Shown piece after piece: positions 13,643-25,366 of a stretch of 64,000 nt of DNA. The first letter of the stretch is position 1, and the number at the start of each line of letters is the position of its first letter. The notes below the pieces were generated by a model. It searched no databases, was not told the origin of the DNA, and worked only from the letters and a program-made list of their open reading frames with translations. Source of the stretch: Novakomyces olei (taxonomy: Eukaryota; Ascomycota; Novakomycetes; Novakomycetales; Novakomycetaceae); the NCBI GenBank assembly GCA_016906335.1, contig JADEYG010000002.1:310001-374000 (forward strand), written 5' to 3'. A program made the position numbers and the translations under genes.

Positions 13643-13695
13643 GTCACATTGTGACGTTTTTTCAGTAATTGAGGGTGCTAGCACGTACGCTAGCA
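13643..13695. promoter_or_regulatory. Two perfect inverted repeats upstream of orphan 1
   Basis: GTCACA-T-TGTGAC at 13643-13655 and TGCTAGC-N6-GCTAGCA at 13676-13695 are both perfect dyads, only 20 bp apart and about 180-230 bp before the TATA box at 13873. Dyads of this size fit binding by dimeric transcription factors; that is inference. Confidence 0.45.
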
Positions 13696-13872
13696 AGTAT
13701 TGTATAATAATTTCATTATAACACTGTTAAAAGTTTCCATCACGACTTTATCGCTATTTCTGTCTGTGCAAGGGTGGGCGCGCGCACACTCACAATATAG
13801 TATGAATAAAATATTATTCTCGAAATGTGGAGAGGAGATTCACGCCAAGGGGAAAAAAGATAATTCGAGTCG

Positions 13873-13880
13873 TATATAAA
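13873..13880 (+). promoter_or_regulatory. TATA box of orphan 1
   Basis: Perfect TATATAAA begins 37 nt before the ATG at 13910. If transcription starts about 25-30 nt downstream, as in fission yeast, the 5' leader would be under 15 nt. Confidence 0.6.
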
Positions 13881-13909
13881 GTACCACTCTGCCCACACTG
13901 ACTGGCAAA

Positions 13910-14413
13910 ATGGCATCAGAGTATGAGGCGGACAAGAGCCAGCACCACAAGCGGAGAGCTGTTTCCAAGTCGCCTCGGCGGAGAGGTCAAAGCAGCAATT
14001 CGTCTGGTATTGCAATGACCCCGCTGGACCTGGCTAATCGGCCTGCTACAAGCATCCCCGCCTCGGGCACCTGCAAGAGCTATTCGAACCTGGCTGCTTC
14101 TCAGACAGCACTCCGAAGGTGCTCATACTCGGCATCGAGACTGCAGCAGTGTGTGGAGAATATGACACTGGCCGCCGCTGCAGCGGCGGCCTCACCGAAC
14201 GCTTTTCCTGCTTCACCACAACTGCAGCCAGCACTTTCGCCTTTGGGAGTAATGACACCGTTCCTGCTGGAACTGTCTGACGAGTACCAGTGGGAGCTTT
14301 CCGCTTCTTCGGCCGCCTCAAACAGCGGACTCGGCGAGCCGAGTGGGTTGAGGTGCAGTACAGACTCTGTTGAAATGGGAGTCGACGCTATTCGGCTCGA
14401 CTGCTCACGGTAA
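13910..14413 (+). CDS. Orphan Ser/Ala-rich protein 1, TATA-driven
   Basis: A single exon of 167 residues, not recognised. It begins with a basic segment (KRRAVSKSPRRRG, residues about 14-26) that could be a nuclear signal and holds SP phospho-sites, then a Ser/Thr/Ala-rich middle with RRCSYSAS (a basophilic-kinase-like site) and an eight-Ala run. An acidic-hydrophobic stretch, FLLELSDEYQWEL, lies near 122-134. No transmembrane segment or signal peptide. GC content is higher than its flanks and composition is protein-like, which supports coding. Similar short Ser-rich genes lie at 39114 and 46914. Role unknown; a small disordered regulatory protein is a guess. Confidence 0.6.
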   Translation: MASEYEADKSQHHKRRAVSKSPRRRGQSSNSSGIAMTPLDLANRPATSIPASGTCKSYSNLAASQTALRRCSYSASRLQQCVENMTLAAAAAAASPNAFPASPQLQPALSPLGVMTPFLLELSDEYQWELSASSAASNSGLGEPSGLRCSTDSVEMGVDAIRLDCSR

Positions 14414-15133
14414 CTGGACTGGCTACTCGCCCGTTCGGCTGTGTGGCCGTTTGCGCTTGTGAGGGGACAGTGGAGGCCGTTGTATACATTTACTGCTTGT
14501 GCTGATACCGCGTTGGCAAGTGTACTCGATCGCTACAGTGCCAACGCGGTGCAGACTCGTTCTGCCAACCTGTGGCCAGAATGCTCGCCCGTCCAGCGTT
14601 GCAATATACAGACTGACTTTACAGACTGACTTTGGATACAGGTTGGCTGGGATTATGTACGGGGTCGTAAGGGGGGCGTACGGGGCCGTACGGAATCGAG
14701 CGGTGGATTGTGGGGGCAAGCGAATGTTGTTTAGGGGGTGATAAAATTCGTAGTCTGCCGGACTGTGCGAATAGAATGTTTAGTGTACCGCTCTGATATA
14801 ATGAAATAATGATACATGTTGTAAAGGTACTGTAAGCTGCCCAAGAGCGTTAGGTCGAGGGCTGTCTTTGGATTTTCTGTTACGCGTTACCGTTGACAAA
14901 CGTATTCGTTTGATAAACGGTGCCGGCCGTAGCAGGCCCAAGAATGATTACACACTGTAGCCAGCAAAAGATGGATTTGCTAGGATTGAGAAAGGGTCCG
15001 GAGCAACAAAGGATTTTATAGTCGACCATTCATTTATTTACAGGCCATTTTTATTGTTCTCTTTTTGCATCTACTCAGGGTCTAGACTTGTGATTCCACA
15101 TGCTTCGTCCATCGCTACGCATACTACCAAGCT
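14414..15133. other. Convergent intergenic space
   Basis: Between the 3' ends of orphan 1 and the WD40 gene. Short open frames here (for example 14441-14629) overlap one another and look like noise in a GC-richer patch. TAGGGGGTGATA near 14732-14743 resembles an SREBP element read on the minus strand, but no promoter lies next to it. Confidence 0.5.
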
Positions 15134-16644
<1,511 letters not shown>

Positions 16645-16770
16645 TTCATAGACAATGATACCGTCTATTGCCCTTTTTTGCAGCCATTACTGTGAATATT
16701 ATACCTTTACAAGTATGACATATTTCAGGTTTATGTTGGCAAAAATACCATACAATAAATTATAGCCAAT

Positions 16771-16772
<2 letters not shown>

Positions 16773-16829
<57 letters not shown>

Positions 16830-16846
16830 TAATAATAATAATAATA
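16773..16846. repeat. (AAT)n microsatellite between divergent genes
   Basis: About 24 AAT units with one interruption, in the promoter region between the WD40 gene and SRE1. Confidence 0.97.
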
Positions 16847-16965
16847 AGTCTGCTCGGAACGACACATTTTCCTTGCAAGTAAAAAGTAGTATACTTATCC
16901 ATCACTTGTGAAAAGCTTGGTGTATAAGAAATACACTAAACAATGTACCCATTCTCGGTGCGAAC

Positions 16966-16971
16966 CACGTG
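16966..16971. promoter_or_regulatory. E-box CACGTG upstream of SRE1
   Basis: A palindromic CACGTG (followed by AC) lies 172 nt before the SRE1 start. SREBP-type bHLH proteins with the diagnostic Tyr bind both SRE and E-box sites, so this could serve autoregulation or another bHLH factor. Inference from sequence only. Confidence 0.35.
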
Positions 16972-17142
16972 ACAATCATTCGATAATAAAAAAGTGGTGC
17001 GATAGCGAAAAAGATCACACGTTCGACCAAACGCACAGAGGCACGACTGTAAATTGTGACAGGTTCGGCGCCAGCAAAAGGTAAAATCTAACGATTGCCC
17101 AGTTGTGGTGTGATCTAAATTTTGCTCCACTCAGTACTGACG

Positions 17143-17331
17143 ATGAAGGCTCTGCCAAAGATGGAGTCAACGTTTGACTCTCTTTTCCCTTCAATTGATC
17201 TGCAGGATGATAGTACTGTCTCGGCGGCACCACGGTCAATGCGGGCAGCGACTAAATCAGCACCCAGCAGTGATGCCGCTGCTAATGCGGACGAGTACTT
17301 TGCTTTTCTCAACTATTTAGATCGAGACGTT

Positions 17332-17365
<34 letters not shown>

Positions 17366-20300
17366 TCCCTACTGGCACGGACGAGGGCGGGTACGCGTCC
17401 CCGCCAGGTCTCTCCCGTTCTTCGCTTTCACCAAACAGCATTTCTGGCTCAGACTCGGGTAACGCGTTCTGGTCTAGTCTCGATAGTCCGCAGTACGCGT
17501 CCCAGGCGATAAATGTTCCTCATTACGATAGAGACTCTTTTGCTTACTGGGGCAGTGAAGCGGTTAAACAGGAATCTGTCTCGCCTGTACTCTCACAAGC
17601 GGACAACAAAACCAGCAATGAAAAGCAGGTTCCATCCTCGGAAAAGTATACTGCCAATGGGATGCCCGGGTTCGATTCTGAATCGTTTTCTTCATTTGCA
17701 ATGCCACAGCAATTGCTGCAACAGCAGCAGCAGCTGTTACAGCAACAGCAGCAGCAGTTAATGAATACAGACTCGTTTTCCTTTGGAGGAGAAAGCAATG
17801 GGGAGTTTTCCGGTTTTACAGATGGGCACGTGGCCCAGAAACGCAGGCTGTCAGAGAACGATGACGATAGGGGATCAGGGTACGGAACTTCTGGCATGGA
17901 TTCAAACGGACACACTCCCTCGTCAAACAGTGGGAGCCATACAGTCTCCTCTATGGAACAGAATACACTGGGCTCTAGCGCGTCTAACAGCACGGCCTCA
18001 ATGATTCTGCCAGTCGGCCGCCCTCGTCGGGACAGTGCACACCCTCGGCCAGAAAAGACTTCTCATAATATGATTGAGAAAAAGTACCGTACAAACATCA
18101 ATGACAAAATCTTGGCTCTACGGGAAGCAGTGCCGTCATTGCGGTACGCTCATGATGTGGCCAAGGACGAGGATGTTTGTGTAGATGAACTGGACGGGTT
18201 AGAGCGTGCACGTAAATTGAATAAGGCGACAGTACTTTCAAAGGCTACAGAGTACATTCAGCATTTGGAGGCGCGTATAGAGCAGTACAGGTACACTACT
18301 GAGCGGCTCACACAGAAAAACGATGCCCTGCAACGAAGACTGGCAGAGTTTGAACTTCAGTCTAATAATATGAATGGCGATAGAGGCGGCAACAATAACA
18401 ACAGCAATAATAATTATAATCTCAACCGTAATAACACTCAAAATAATAATAATAACGGCGGCCGGGGAGTGGCTCCAAGAGCGCTTATGGGCGGAATGGC
18501 AGCGATGATGGCACTTAACCAATTATCTTCGTCTTCTGGAGACTCTGGTTTTACCGCTCAACTATCTTCTCTGCCCGGTTTTGTTTCGCTGTCAAATTTT
18601 GTTGTGCAAACCAAGACATTAGCGGCCCAGTTGCCCCTCACAGAGCATTTTCATGCTTTTAATGCTCAGTTTGGCACAACTGCCCGGTGTCTTTTGGCCC
18701 TGTGCACGCTACTTTACGTTTTTTACCCTCTATTTTTTGGAAACAATAGCAATTCCAAAGAACCAAAAGGCTCTAGTTCGGCAGTGGCCTCCGTTTCCGG
18801 GATTGCCAGTGCCAATGAGAGTATGAGCAGGATAAGTACTGCGTCACTTGGCTCTCCATTGTCTGTAAGACGTGAGGCCTTTGCCGCTGCTAACCGTGAC
18901 TCCTCGATTCCTGAGCCTAAAGATTCATTGTTTTGCCGCCCTATTCTCTTGAAGGCGCTCAAAATAGCGGCAAGATTTGTTGTGGGCGGTGAGGGCTTTC
19001 GTCTGCTTAGTGGGACTTCTCAGGCAAGTGAATTACTGCGAATTTCCAAGTGGCAAACTACAGTCTCTTCTCAGCTTTCTGGAGGAGATGTGCATGTGAG
19101 CAATGCCAGACTGCTCTTTACGTTTCTCGCCAGCTTAACTCTGCCTGAAACTGCTCCAAGATACCTGCTTTGTGCCCTGCACTCTCGTATTCTCACGTGT
19201 GGACGAGTCAGCGAAGCAGTTTCCCTCCGAATCGCTGCTCATTATTGGCGACTGGCCTGTATTGCCAAGGAAAAGGCCTCTGTTGACCGTCGAGTGTTTC
19301 CTCCACGATGGGTGTACCTGCTGGAACATTTTACTCCTGCTGAGGCGCTGTCGGTGGATATTGTTCAGCTGGCAAAGAGCCTCGTCTTTGCAAGTGCCGG
19401 CAGGCAGACTGAAAATAATAATAATAACAATAACAATCTTGAGAATAATGATAATACAAATAATTGTCTTGGATGGAGCAAGTCTTTTATCGAACGAGAG
19501 ATTAAAGCAGTTGAAGACGATCCAGAGATTCAGAGCCCGATCGATGCAATTGCAGTTTGGGCAATCAGACATGAAATTGTTCGAGTTGTAGAGTCGGCCA
19601 TGTTGGCCTCGGCTGGCGTTGAAGTTGCAGTATCGCCCGAACGGATTGAAAGAGTGTCTAAACTGGCTCCTCCGGGCTCAAGGGTTTATCGGGAAATTCT
19701 ATTGGCTTATACGCTGGTACAGGAAAAGAAGGAGCTGGCACTGCAACGGACGATTGAAGCTTATAGCCGACTGCTACCCCCTCGCCCAGGCTCATTGGAG
19801 TCGTTAGTGAATAATGAAAACAGGAGCAATAGTTCTGTACTACCGGCCGCAAATTACCACCGTATTTCTCGCGATGAAAAGGCAATCCTAAAGGCTCTAA
19901 TCACCACAAAACTGGTCGCTGCAGGCAAGTGGACAGAAGCGCTAAAAGCGGTTGGCGGACTAGCTTCTATGCTGGAATCATCGAGCCCAGAGTCCTCGAC
20001 TGTACTGGTAAATATAAAGTTTTTAGCCGCCCTGGAACTGTGTAATGCCTTGTCTAGCATTAGCAGTGGTGCTGATGATAGTGAGGCTGTTTTGCACAAT
20101 GAAGAGAATCCTCTACCAAAGATTTCGGATCTTGAATTTGCTGGACTCATGCGCTCGCTGGACGAAATTGCCAGTGAGCTGCGGGTAGTAGCGGGGCTGG
20201 ATTACAAGGGAGTCACACTGCTTTGCTCTGTGGAAACTCATCGGCGCCTTGTGCGCAAATGCGTGGAGTATGCTAAACAGGCAGTTGGTTTACTTGATGA

Positions 20301-20373
20301 AGGGTTTGACACATCTGCGACCATTGTCAGTAACGAAGTTTCCGAGAACGAGTCGGGGTATTATAGTTCATAA
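17143..20373 (+). CDS. SRE1: SREBP-type bHLH membrane transcription factor
   Basis: A single exon of 1076 residues; the ATG at 17143 is the first in frame. The N-terminal half is Ser/Gln-rich with two poly-Gln tracts (near 17332-17364 and 17706-17759). The bHLH-zipper is at about 307-403 and contains the SREBP signature Tyr315 in EKKYRTNIND, where other bHLH proteins have Arg, plus a long acidic loop and the KATVLSKATEYIQHLE helix. Asn-rich linkers follow. A clear membrane span lies near 514-534 (CLLALCTLLYVFYPLFF); a second, weaker one may be near 600-615. The long C-terminal part resembles the fungal Sre1 regulatory region (DUF2014-like). Family members sit in the ER with Scp1, are released by cleavage when sterol or oxygen falls, and activate sterol-synthesis genes. 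It is divergent from the WD40 gene. Confidence 0.93.
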
Positions 20374-21013
20374 TTCTTTGCGTTTGTTTTGATTTTTGTT
20401 TTTTTGATTGGTTTTCTTAACTATATAATCTGAAGGGAAAGATCCATGATCGAGATTCCTTTATGCTGGTAGTGGTGTTGATAGTGCGAGTTGATATACT
20501 CAATTATATATAATGTACTATACGTGCTGAGGTGTACTGCAAGCTTGTAATGTCGACGTGACCGGTTCAGTAGGGTTGAAATAGTTTGCTGGTTATTAGT
20601 GGCCGCATTCTCTGGCGTTTGCTAGCGACAAGTGCATGTTTCCAAGACGTCCGTTGTCGATGCTCCGTACCCGGAAAACCCTATACAACTTTTAGGTAGG
20701 GCCGGAGAATAATTTTCAAGTAATGCCACTGCTGGACCTGTAGGGAAGTTGGAGAATGCGGGGCAGTATGAACGCCCAAGTAATGCAATCACCACTTGGA
20801 CAGACCGAAACCCAGGGAGTAATACGACTAGTAAATTGGGGATACTGACGTTTGGTCGCGAAGATGGCATTCGATCATCCAGACTTTGAATATATTATTT
20901 TGTGACAATAACGTTTAAACATGTAAAACCGTCTCCTTTATCGCCAGCCGGGCATGCAAGCACAGTCGCACTAATTATTTGTGCAGCTAATAATACAATT
21001 AATGATACATTAT
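20374..21013. other. Convergent intergenic space
   Basis: Between the 3' ends of SRE1 and the coiled-coil gene. Nothing recognisable. Confidence 0.6.
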
Positions 21014-22116
21014 TTATATACCAGGTCTCCACCAGGACTTGCGTCTTTGTGAACTATCTTGGCCCTCATCAGCTTGATTAGAGTAAAGAGCTTGCAGCCG
21101 ACGAGTCTCTGCATCGACTTGTTTTTCGCGCTCTAGACGCGCAACGCGTACGCGTTCTTCTTCCAATTTGAGGAACCTTCGCGTTTCTTCTTCGGCAATA
21201 CGTTCTCGTTCTTGTCGTTCACTCAACATTTTCTCCTCCTCCCGCTCTAAGAGCAGTAAATACTCAGACTTTTGTTGGCCTGATGTTCCTTCAGTAGACG
21301 AACTAGCTCCATTTGGCACTCGCCCATTCAACAAATCGGGTGAAAATAGCTCTATCTGTGATAATTGAGAGTCTGGTGTCAAGGGCACCTGCGAAGCGGT
21401 CGGTGCCGTTGATTTGCTACCTTCTCCAACTGTCTCCAGCTTGGATCGAGAATTAAAAGAGTCAATGATTGCATTTGCTGACAGTAAAAGAACCATTTCG
21501 ATGCCTTTAACGTCTTTAATACTAAGCCGCTGTAAATTACAGTGCAAAAGAGTCATTTGCGGCGCTGATTTCGACCATCGGGGTATTTTGAGTAACGCAA
21601 CTGCTACCGGAGGGTCTCGGGTACGTCGATAGGCGAATTTGTAAGCGCATGTGAATGATCGAACTGCCGGCGAGTCTCTCTGCCCTTTGCTTGTTAACAA
21701 CTTATATTTCCGTATAGGTTTTTAGACGAAGATTCGCTTACATTTAAAGGACCCATCGCCAAAGCGGAACCTTCGAATTGGAGGGGCTGCGATTCTTGGT
21801 TCCTCGTTTACTATTATTTTCTCAAAAGGTTGTAGTAGTGAAACCGTCCACGCTAAAGACTCGTTTGTGCTTTCAAGTGTTGCCATTTCAATGCTTTGAT
21901 CGTACGCGTCCATTAGCACAGATTCTGTAGTTGAGCTGTTTATGCTGCTTTTATGTGCTATTCGGTAGCAAAGGCTTCCTTCTTGCTGATCGGAACTGAT
22001 GACACCGACAGTATCATCGTTATCGATACACGGCACAAACGTATAAGCTGAGCGGGTCAGTAATTAAAAATTAGAACACTCGTGACTTTACTGCAAAAGT
22101 TCTCGTCCAGAGGCAT
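21014..22116 (-). CDS. Unrecognised protein with C-terminal coiled coil
   Basis: Three exons on the minus strand, 22116-22092, 22047-21742 and 21684-21014, close in frame to 333 residues. Both introns are tiny (44 and 57 nt). The N-terminal 200 residues look like a folded beta-rich domain (RRFRFGDGSF, YKFAYRRTRDPPVAVALLKIP, LSIKDVKGIEMVLLLSANAIIDSF), in the style of fungal proteins with a PH- or tubby-like fold, but I do not recognise the family. Residues about 240-310 form a charged coiled coil (EREEEKMLSERQERERIAEE). The end is QRRKSWWRPGI, a basic-aromatic tail. Soluble, probably cytosolic. The splice at 22092/22047 gives the start MPLDENFC. Confidence 0.7.
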
Positions 22117-23131
22117 TCAGCTCTTGAAATTTGCATCCAATTGAGGCTACATAAATCCCTATCTACAACGAGGCGCGCGCGGATTTGATTTGCAGCTATC
22201 TCGCTTCTGGTCAAATTTGGAAAATACGACACAATAGATACCAGGAATAATATACGTAATAAATCGGTACTGTCCCAAATGTCTTGGCCACCGCTATTTG
22301 TCTAAATATAGATCGAGGTATATAAGTGATTACTTATGGCTGAGGGACGATTTAGAGCTGTATATAATGGTAGAATAAATTTAATATAAATGTAAATATA
22401 ATCTAAATCAAGTTCTATAGTTTCCGTTCAAAAAGAAATGACGGATGTCCGATCAAATTGACCAATCAAAGTCGTTTTTCAGCAAATGATTCTGATTTAT
22501 CACCTGTATAGAAAACGACTGATAACGTTAACCCGGCCGTGTCCAGCCGAGCCGTGGTAACTAAACCACGGCTCGTAAAGACTTAGACAAACCTTCCTTG
22601 ATTATACGACCGCGTCCACATGAAATGGGAACGGTCTGTCTACGGATACTGGTTGATTTTGCGTCTACACGCCCCTGTCAAAGAATCGGGCTTATGTTTT
22701 ACTGTCCCCATTCAGATTATGCCCTCATGAACCGGTGCTTGTATGACAAATCACGTGCTTCAATGCCATTTGTATTCTACTGTTGAAAGCAGCCTAGGAT
22801 TTACTAGGTCAAATCGTGAATGAATTTGTTTACTTGATTTTCCTTATACAGCGGAAATCTATTGTCGAAAGGGAAGAGGCACGGATGACGAAGAAAGCAA
22901 TTTACTTCAATATTCAAGATTAGTATTGACACTAGATGATCAAAACGAGGAAAAGAGCATTATAACGACAGGCAAGAAATGAAAAATTAAATGATTTTGC
23001 TGATAACAAAAAGGTCAATAATGTGCTGCTGCTTATATAACTAGAGCAAACTTTTCTAAAACATCATTTGAGATGGCGAGCTTGAGCATCTCGCATTCTG
23101 ACGTCCATTTCTGTTTAAAGCCTAATTCTTT
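22117..23131. other. Intergenic with one strong hairpin
   Basis: About 1 kb upstream of the coiled-coil gene and downstream of the GATA gene. The open frame at 22598-22786 is short and lacks features. A GC-rich hairpin at 22548-22575 is listed separately. Confidence 0.6.
22548..22575. repeat. Perfect 11-bp inverted repeat (hairpin)
   Basis: Arms CGAGCCGTGGT (22548-22558) and ACCACGGCTCG (22565-22575) are fully complementary around a six-base AACTAA loop, in AT-rich DNA. It could act at the RNA level or as a protein-binding dyad. Confidence 0.7.
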
Positions 23132-25252
23132 TCATGCAACGCGACCACGAGGGCGAGTTTGCTGCTCACTGATCTTTTTCTTTTTTGTCAATTTTGCATA
23201 ATCTACGCAAAGTGTTAGTCTTTATACAAAAAAACGATTACTCACGTAATCCACAGGCGTTACAAAGTGTTCGTGCCCCGTCAGGGCCCCGTCTCCATTC
23301 TGGTGTTTGCGATATGTGGCACGCATGGCAACGACCAGAGTGAGGTGCTTTTTTGGCCTGAGAAAACAAAGATAGTCAGCAAAAGTGGTTTCAATAACCT
23401 TTTTAAAAAAACTTACTGCTTTCTTGCGATTGCGAGCCTCTTGTGATTTTGCAGTAATCGAAAATATCTGCAAAGTCTCTCCAAAACGCTGCTGTTGGTG
23501 CTGAGGATTGGTTTGTTGTTGAGAGGACTCTACAGCACGTGAATTATAATTATTAAACTCTTTTCCCGTCGCGCCTTTAATCCCATTCGCGCTTACAAAT
23601 TTAATATTAAGAGCAGCCGGTGGCTGCTGAGCAGCAACTGGTTTCCTGGCTTTATTCAGCTCTGGCCGGGCTTGCACTATTCTGCCAGTATCTAGTCCCG
23701 TTGCTTCAACTGCAGTTTCGGCTGTCGATTGACGAGCTTGCTGCTGCTCCGGCTCAAAGAACCGCACTGGTTCAAGTCCCGAAGGCAGTTGATTAGTCAC
23801 TGAAGTCGAAGAGTAATGTATGAGAGGAACCATGGAATCGCTCTGAGAGCGGGCGATTCCGAGTGCTGGAGGGGCATTATTATTGTTAATATTGCTGTTG
23901 CCCACTGTGGGTAAAACACTGGCACTGCAAGATCTTTGCAACACAGCTGCCTGCTGCAGCTGAATATTCCATCCATCAAGAATAGACTTGCACTCGTTCA
24001 CCTGCTGCAAGGCCTGTCGTACTGCCTTTGCGGGGGGTAAAGAAGTTGGAGAGCAGCACGAGGAAGAAGAAACTGAAGAAGATGCTGAAGAAGGAATTGT
24101 CACTGGAGTATGGTGTGCCGGAGAGATTGCTGCAGAAGAGCAGTGAGTAGCTGCAAATTGAGATAAAAAGGAAGCATGTGATGCAATCAGATCAAAGTCT
24201 TGTTTGAGAGAACGGAGACTTGCTCCGCTTGTAAAAGGATTTTTCCATGTATTGCTGTTGATATCGAGATTGTTATAGATATTGCTATTAGCAGTGCTAA
24301 TATTGCTGTTGATACTGCTATTTGGCCTTGGAATAAAACTGCTTTGCAGCTTCCATTGCCAAGGAGGCGAGGGTTTTGATTGCCAGACTACCGGAGGAGC
24401 TGCAGCTGCAGTCCCTAATGGTGATGATGTTTCGTCCGGATGTGCTTTCAGAGGAATAGTGCTTTGAACAAGAGGATTTTCTATAATTTGGCTCATTTTG
24501 TCTTGGTGGTCGTACATATCAGTGCTTAATTTCACCGGCAAAGCTTGTTCAGGTCTTGATTTTGTGTTGGATTCCAATCCCTTTGGCTCCATTTTTAATC
24601 CCATTTCACTGTCTCCTTCAAAGTCCATGGGCTCCGTTTCAATTTTATCTGACTTTTGAACCTTTTCCCCCTCTGGAGCTGTTAATTTCGATTTTTCTGT
24701 ACGCTGTTGACTACTTTTGTCATCTTCGGAGGAAAGAGCTCTAATAGAAAGCCTTTCGTCTTGATCGCGAGCAGCCTGCTTTTGAACTCTAGGCGAGTCT
24801 GTAGCAATACTGGCCAATAGAGTCATTGGGTGCTGGAAAGTTTCATGTGTGCGCTTCACACTCGACCTTACTGTCTCTGGTGCGTGTGTGGGCGTCGAGG
24901 TAGTACTGCTGACAGCTGAAACTTCAAGTGAGTTTTCCAGAGACTGGCTGCTGTTTGATACAGTATTAGATGCGGCCATAGATTCAGGTCTGTTTGCTGT
25001 TGAAATCGTGCTTTTGCTCGTATTGCTACTAATAATGGTACTGGTCATGTTTCTGTTGCTATTGCTGATCGACTTTTTCTCCAAAAAACTACTTTCGCCT
25101 TCACCTTTTTGCTGTGAGATTTGTACCGTATTGCAAGTCAGTGCTGAGCTTGCTACAGAAAAATGATTGATGACTGTGCTCTTGATGTGAATGCTTTCTG
25201 CATGATAGTCCCATGGTCTGTGTGTGATTTTGGTGTCCGCTACAGTGCTCAT
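23132..25252 (-). CDS. GATA zinc-finger transcription factor, NsdD-like
   Basis: Three exons on the minus strand, 25252-23417, 23357-23246 and 23202-23132, encode 672 residues. The long first exon is low-complexity, rich in Ser, Asn, Gln and Thr. The single GATA finger sits at the extreme C-terminus and is assembled across two short introns (59 and 43 nt): Cys622-x2-Cys625-x18-Cys644-x2-Cys647, with [18 protein letters not shown] and LCNACGL, then [10 protein letters not shown] and a basic tail. The x18 loop and C-terminal position match the fungal NsdD-type class, which controls sexual and developmental programmes; AreA-type factors have x17. The second intron ends GACTAACACTTTGCGTAG. The upstream region is 4.1 kb, unusually long here, as for a heavily regulated developmental gene. 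Confidence 0.92.
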
Positions 25253-25296
25253 TGTGCAGATTGACAGACCAAGTTTTGACAATAGGCTGTGTCTAA

Positions 25297-25298
<2 letters not shown>

Positions 25299-25341
<43 letters not shown>

Positions 25342-25366
25342 AGTGTATATATATATATGTATATAT
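25299..25366. repeat. (AT)n microsatellite just upstream of the GATA gene
   Basis: About 20 AT units (25299-25338) and a second interrupted block to 25366. The near edge is about 46 nt upstream of the GATA ATG at 25252, so it lies in the 5' leader or core promoter. Confidence 0.95.

Larger units (their letters stand above)
12701..13909. other. Intergenic with inverted repeats before orphan 1
   Basis: No gene seen in 1.2 kb. The open frame at 13059-13316 lacks protein-like features. The last 270 nt carry two perfect inverted repeats and a TATA box listed separately. Confidence 0.6.

Noticed and set aside
14732-14743. SREBP-element-like sequence
   Set aside because: It lies between the 3' ends of two convergent genes with no nearby promoter, and the match is only partial.
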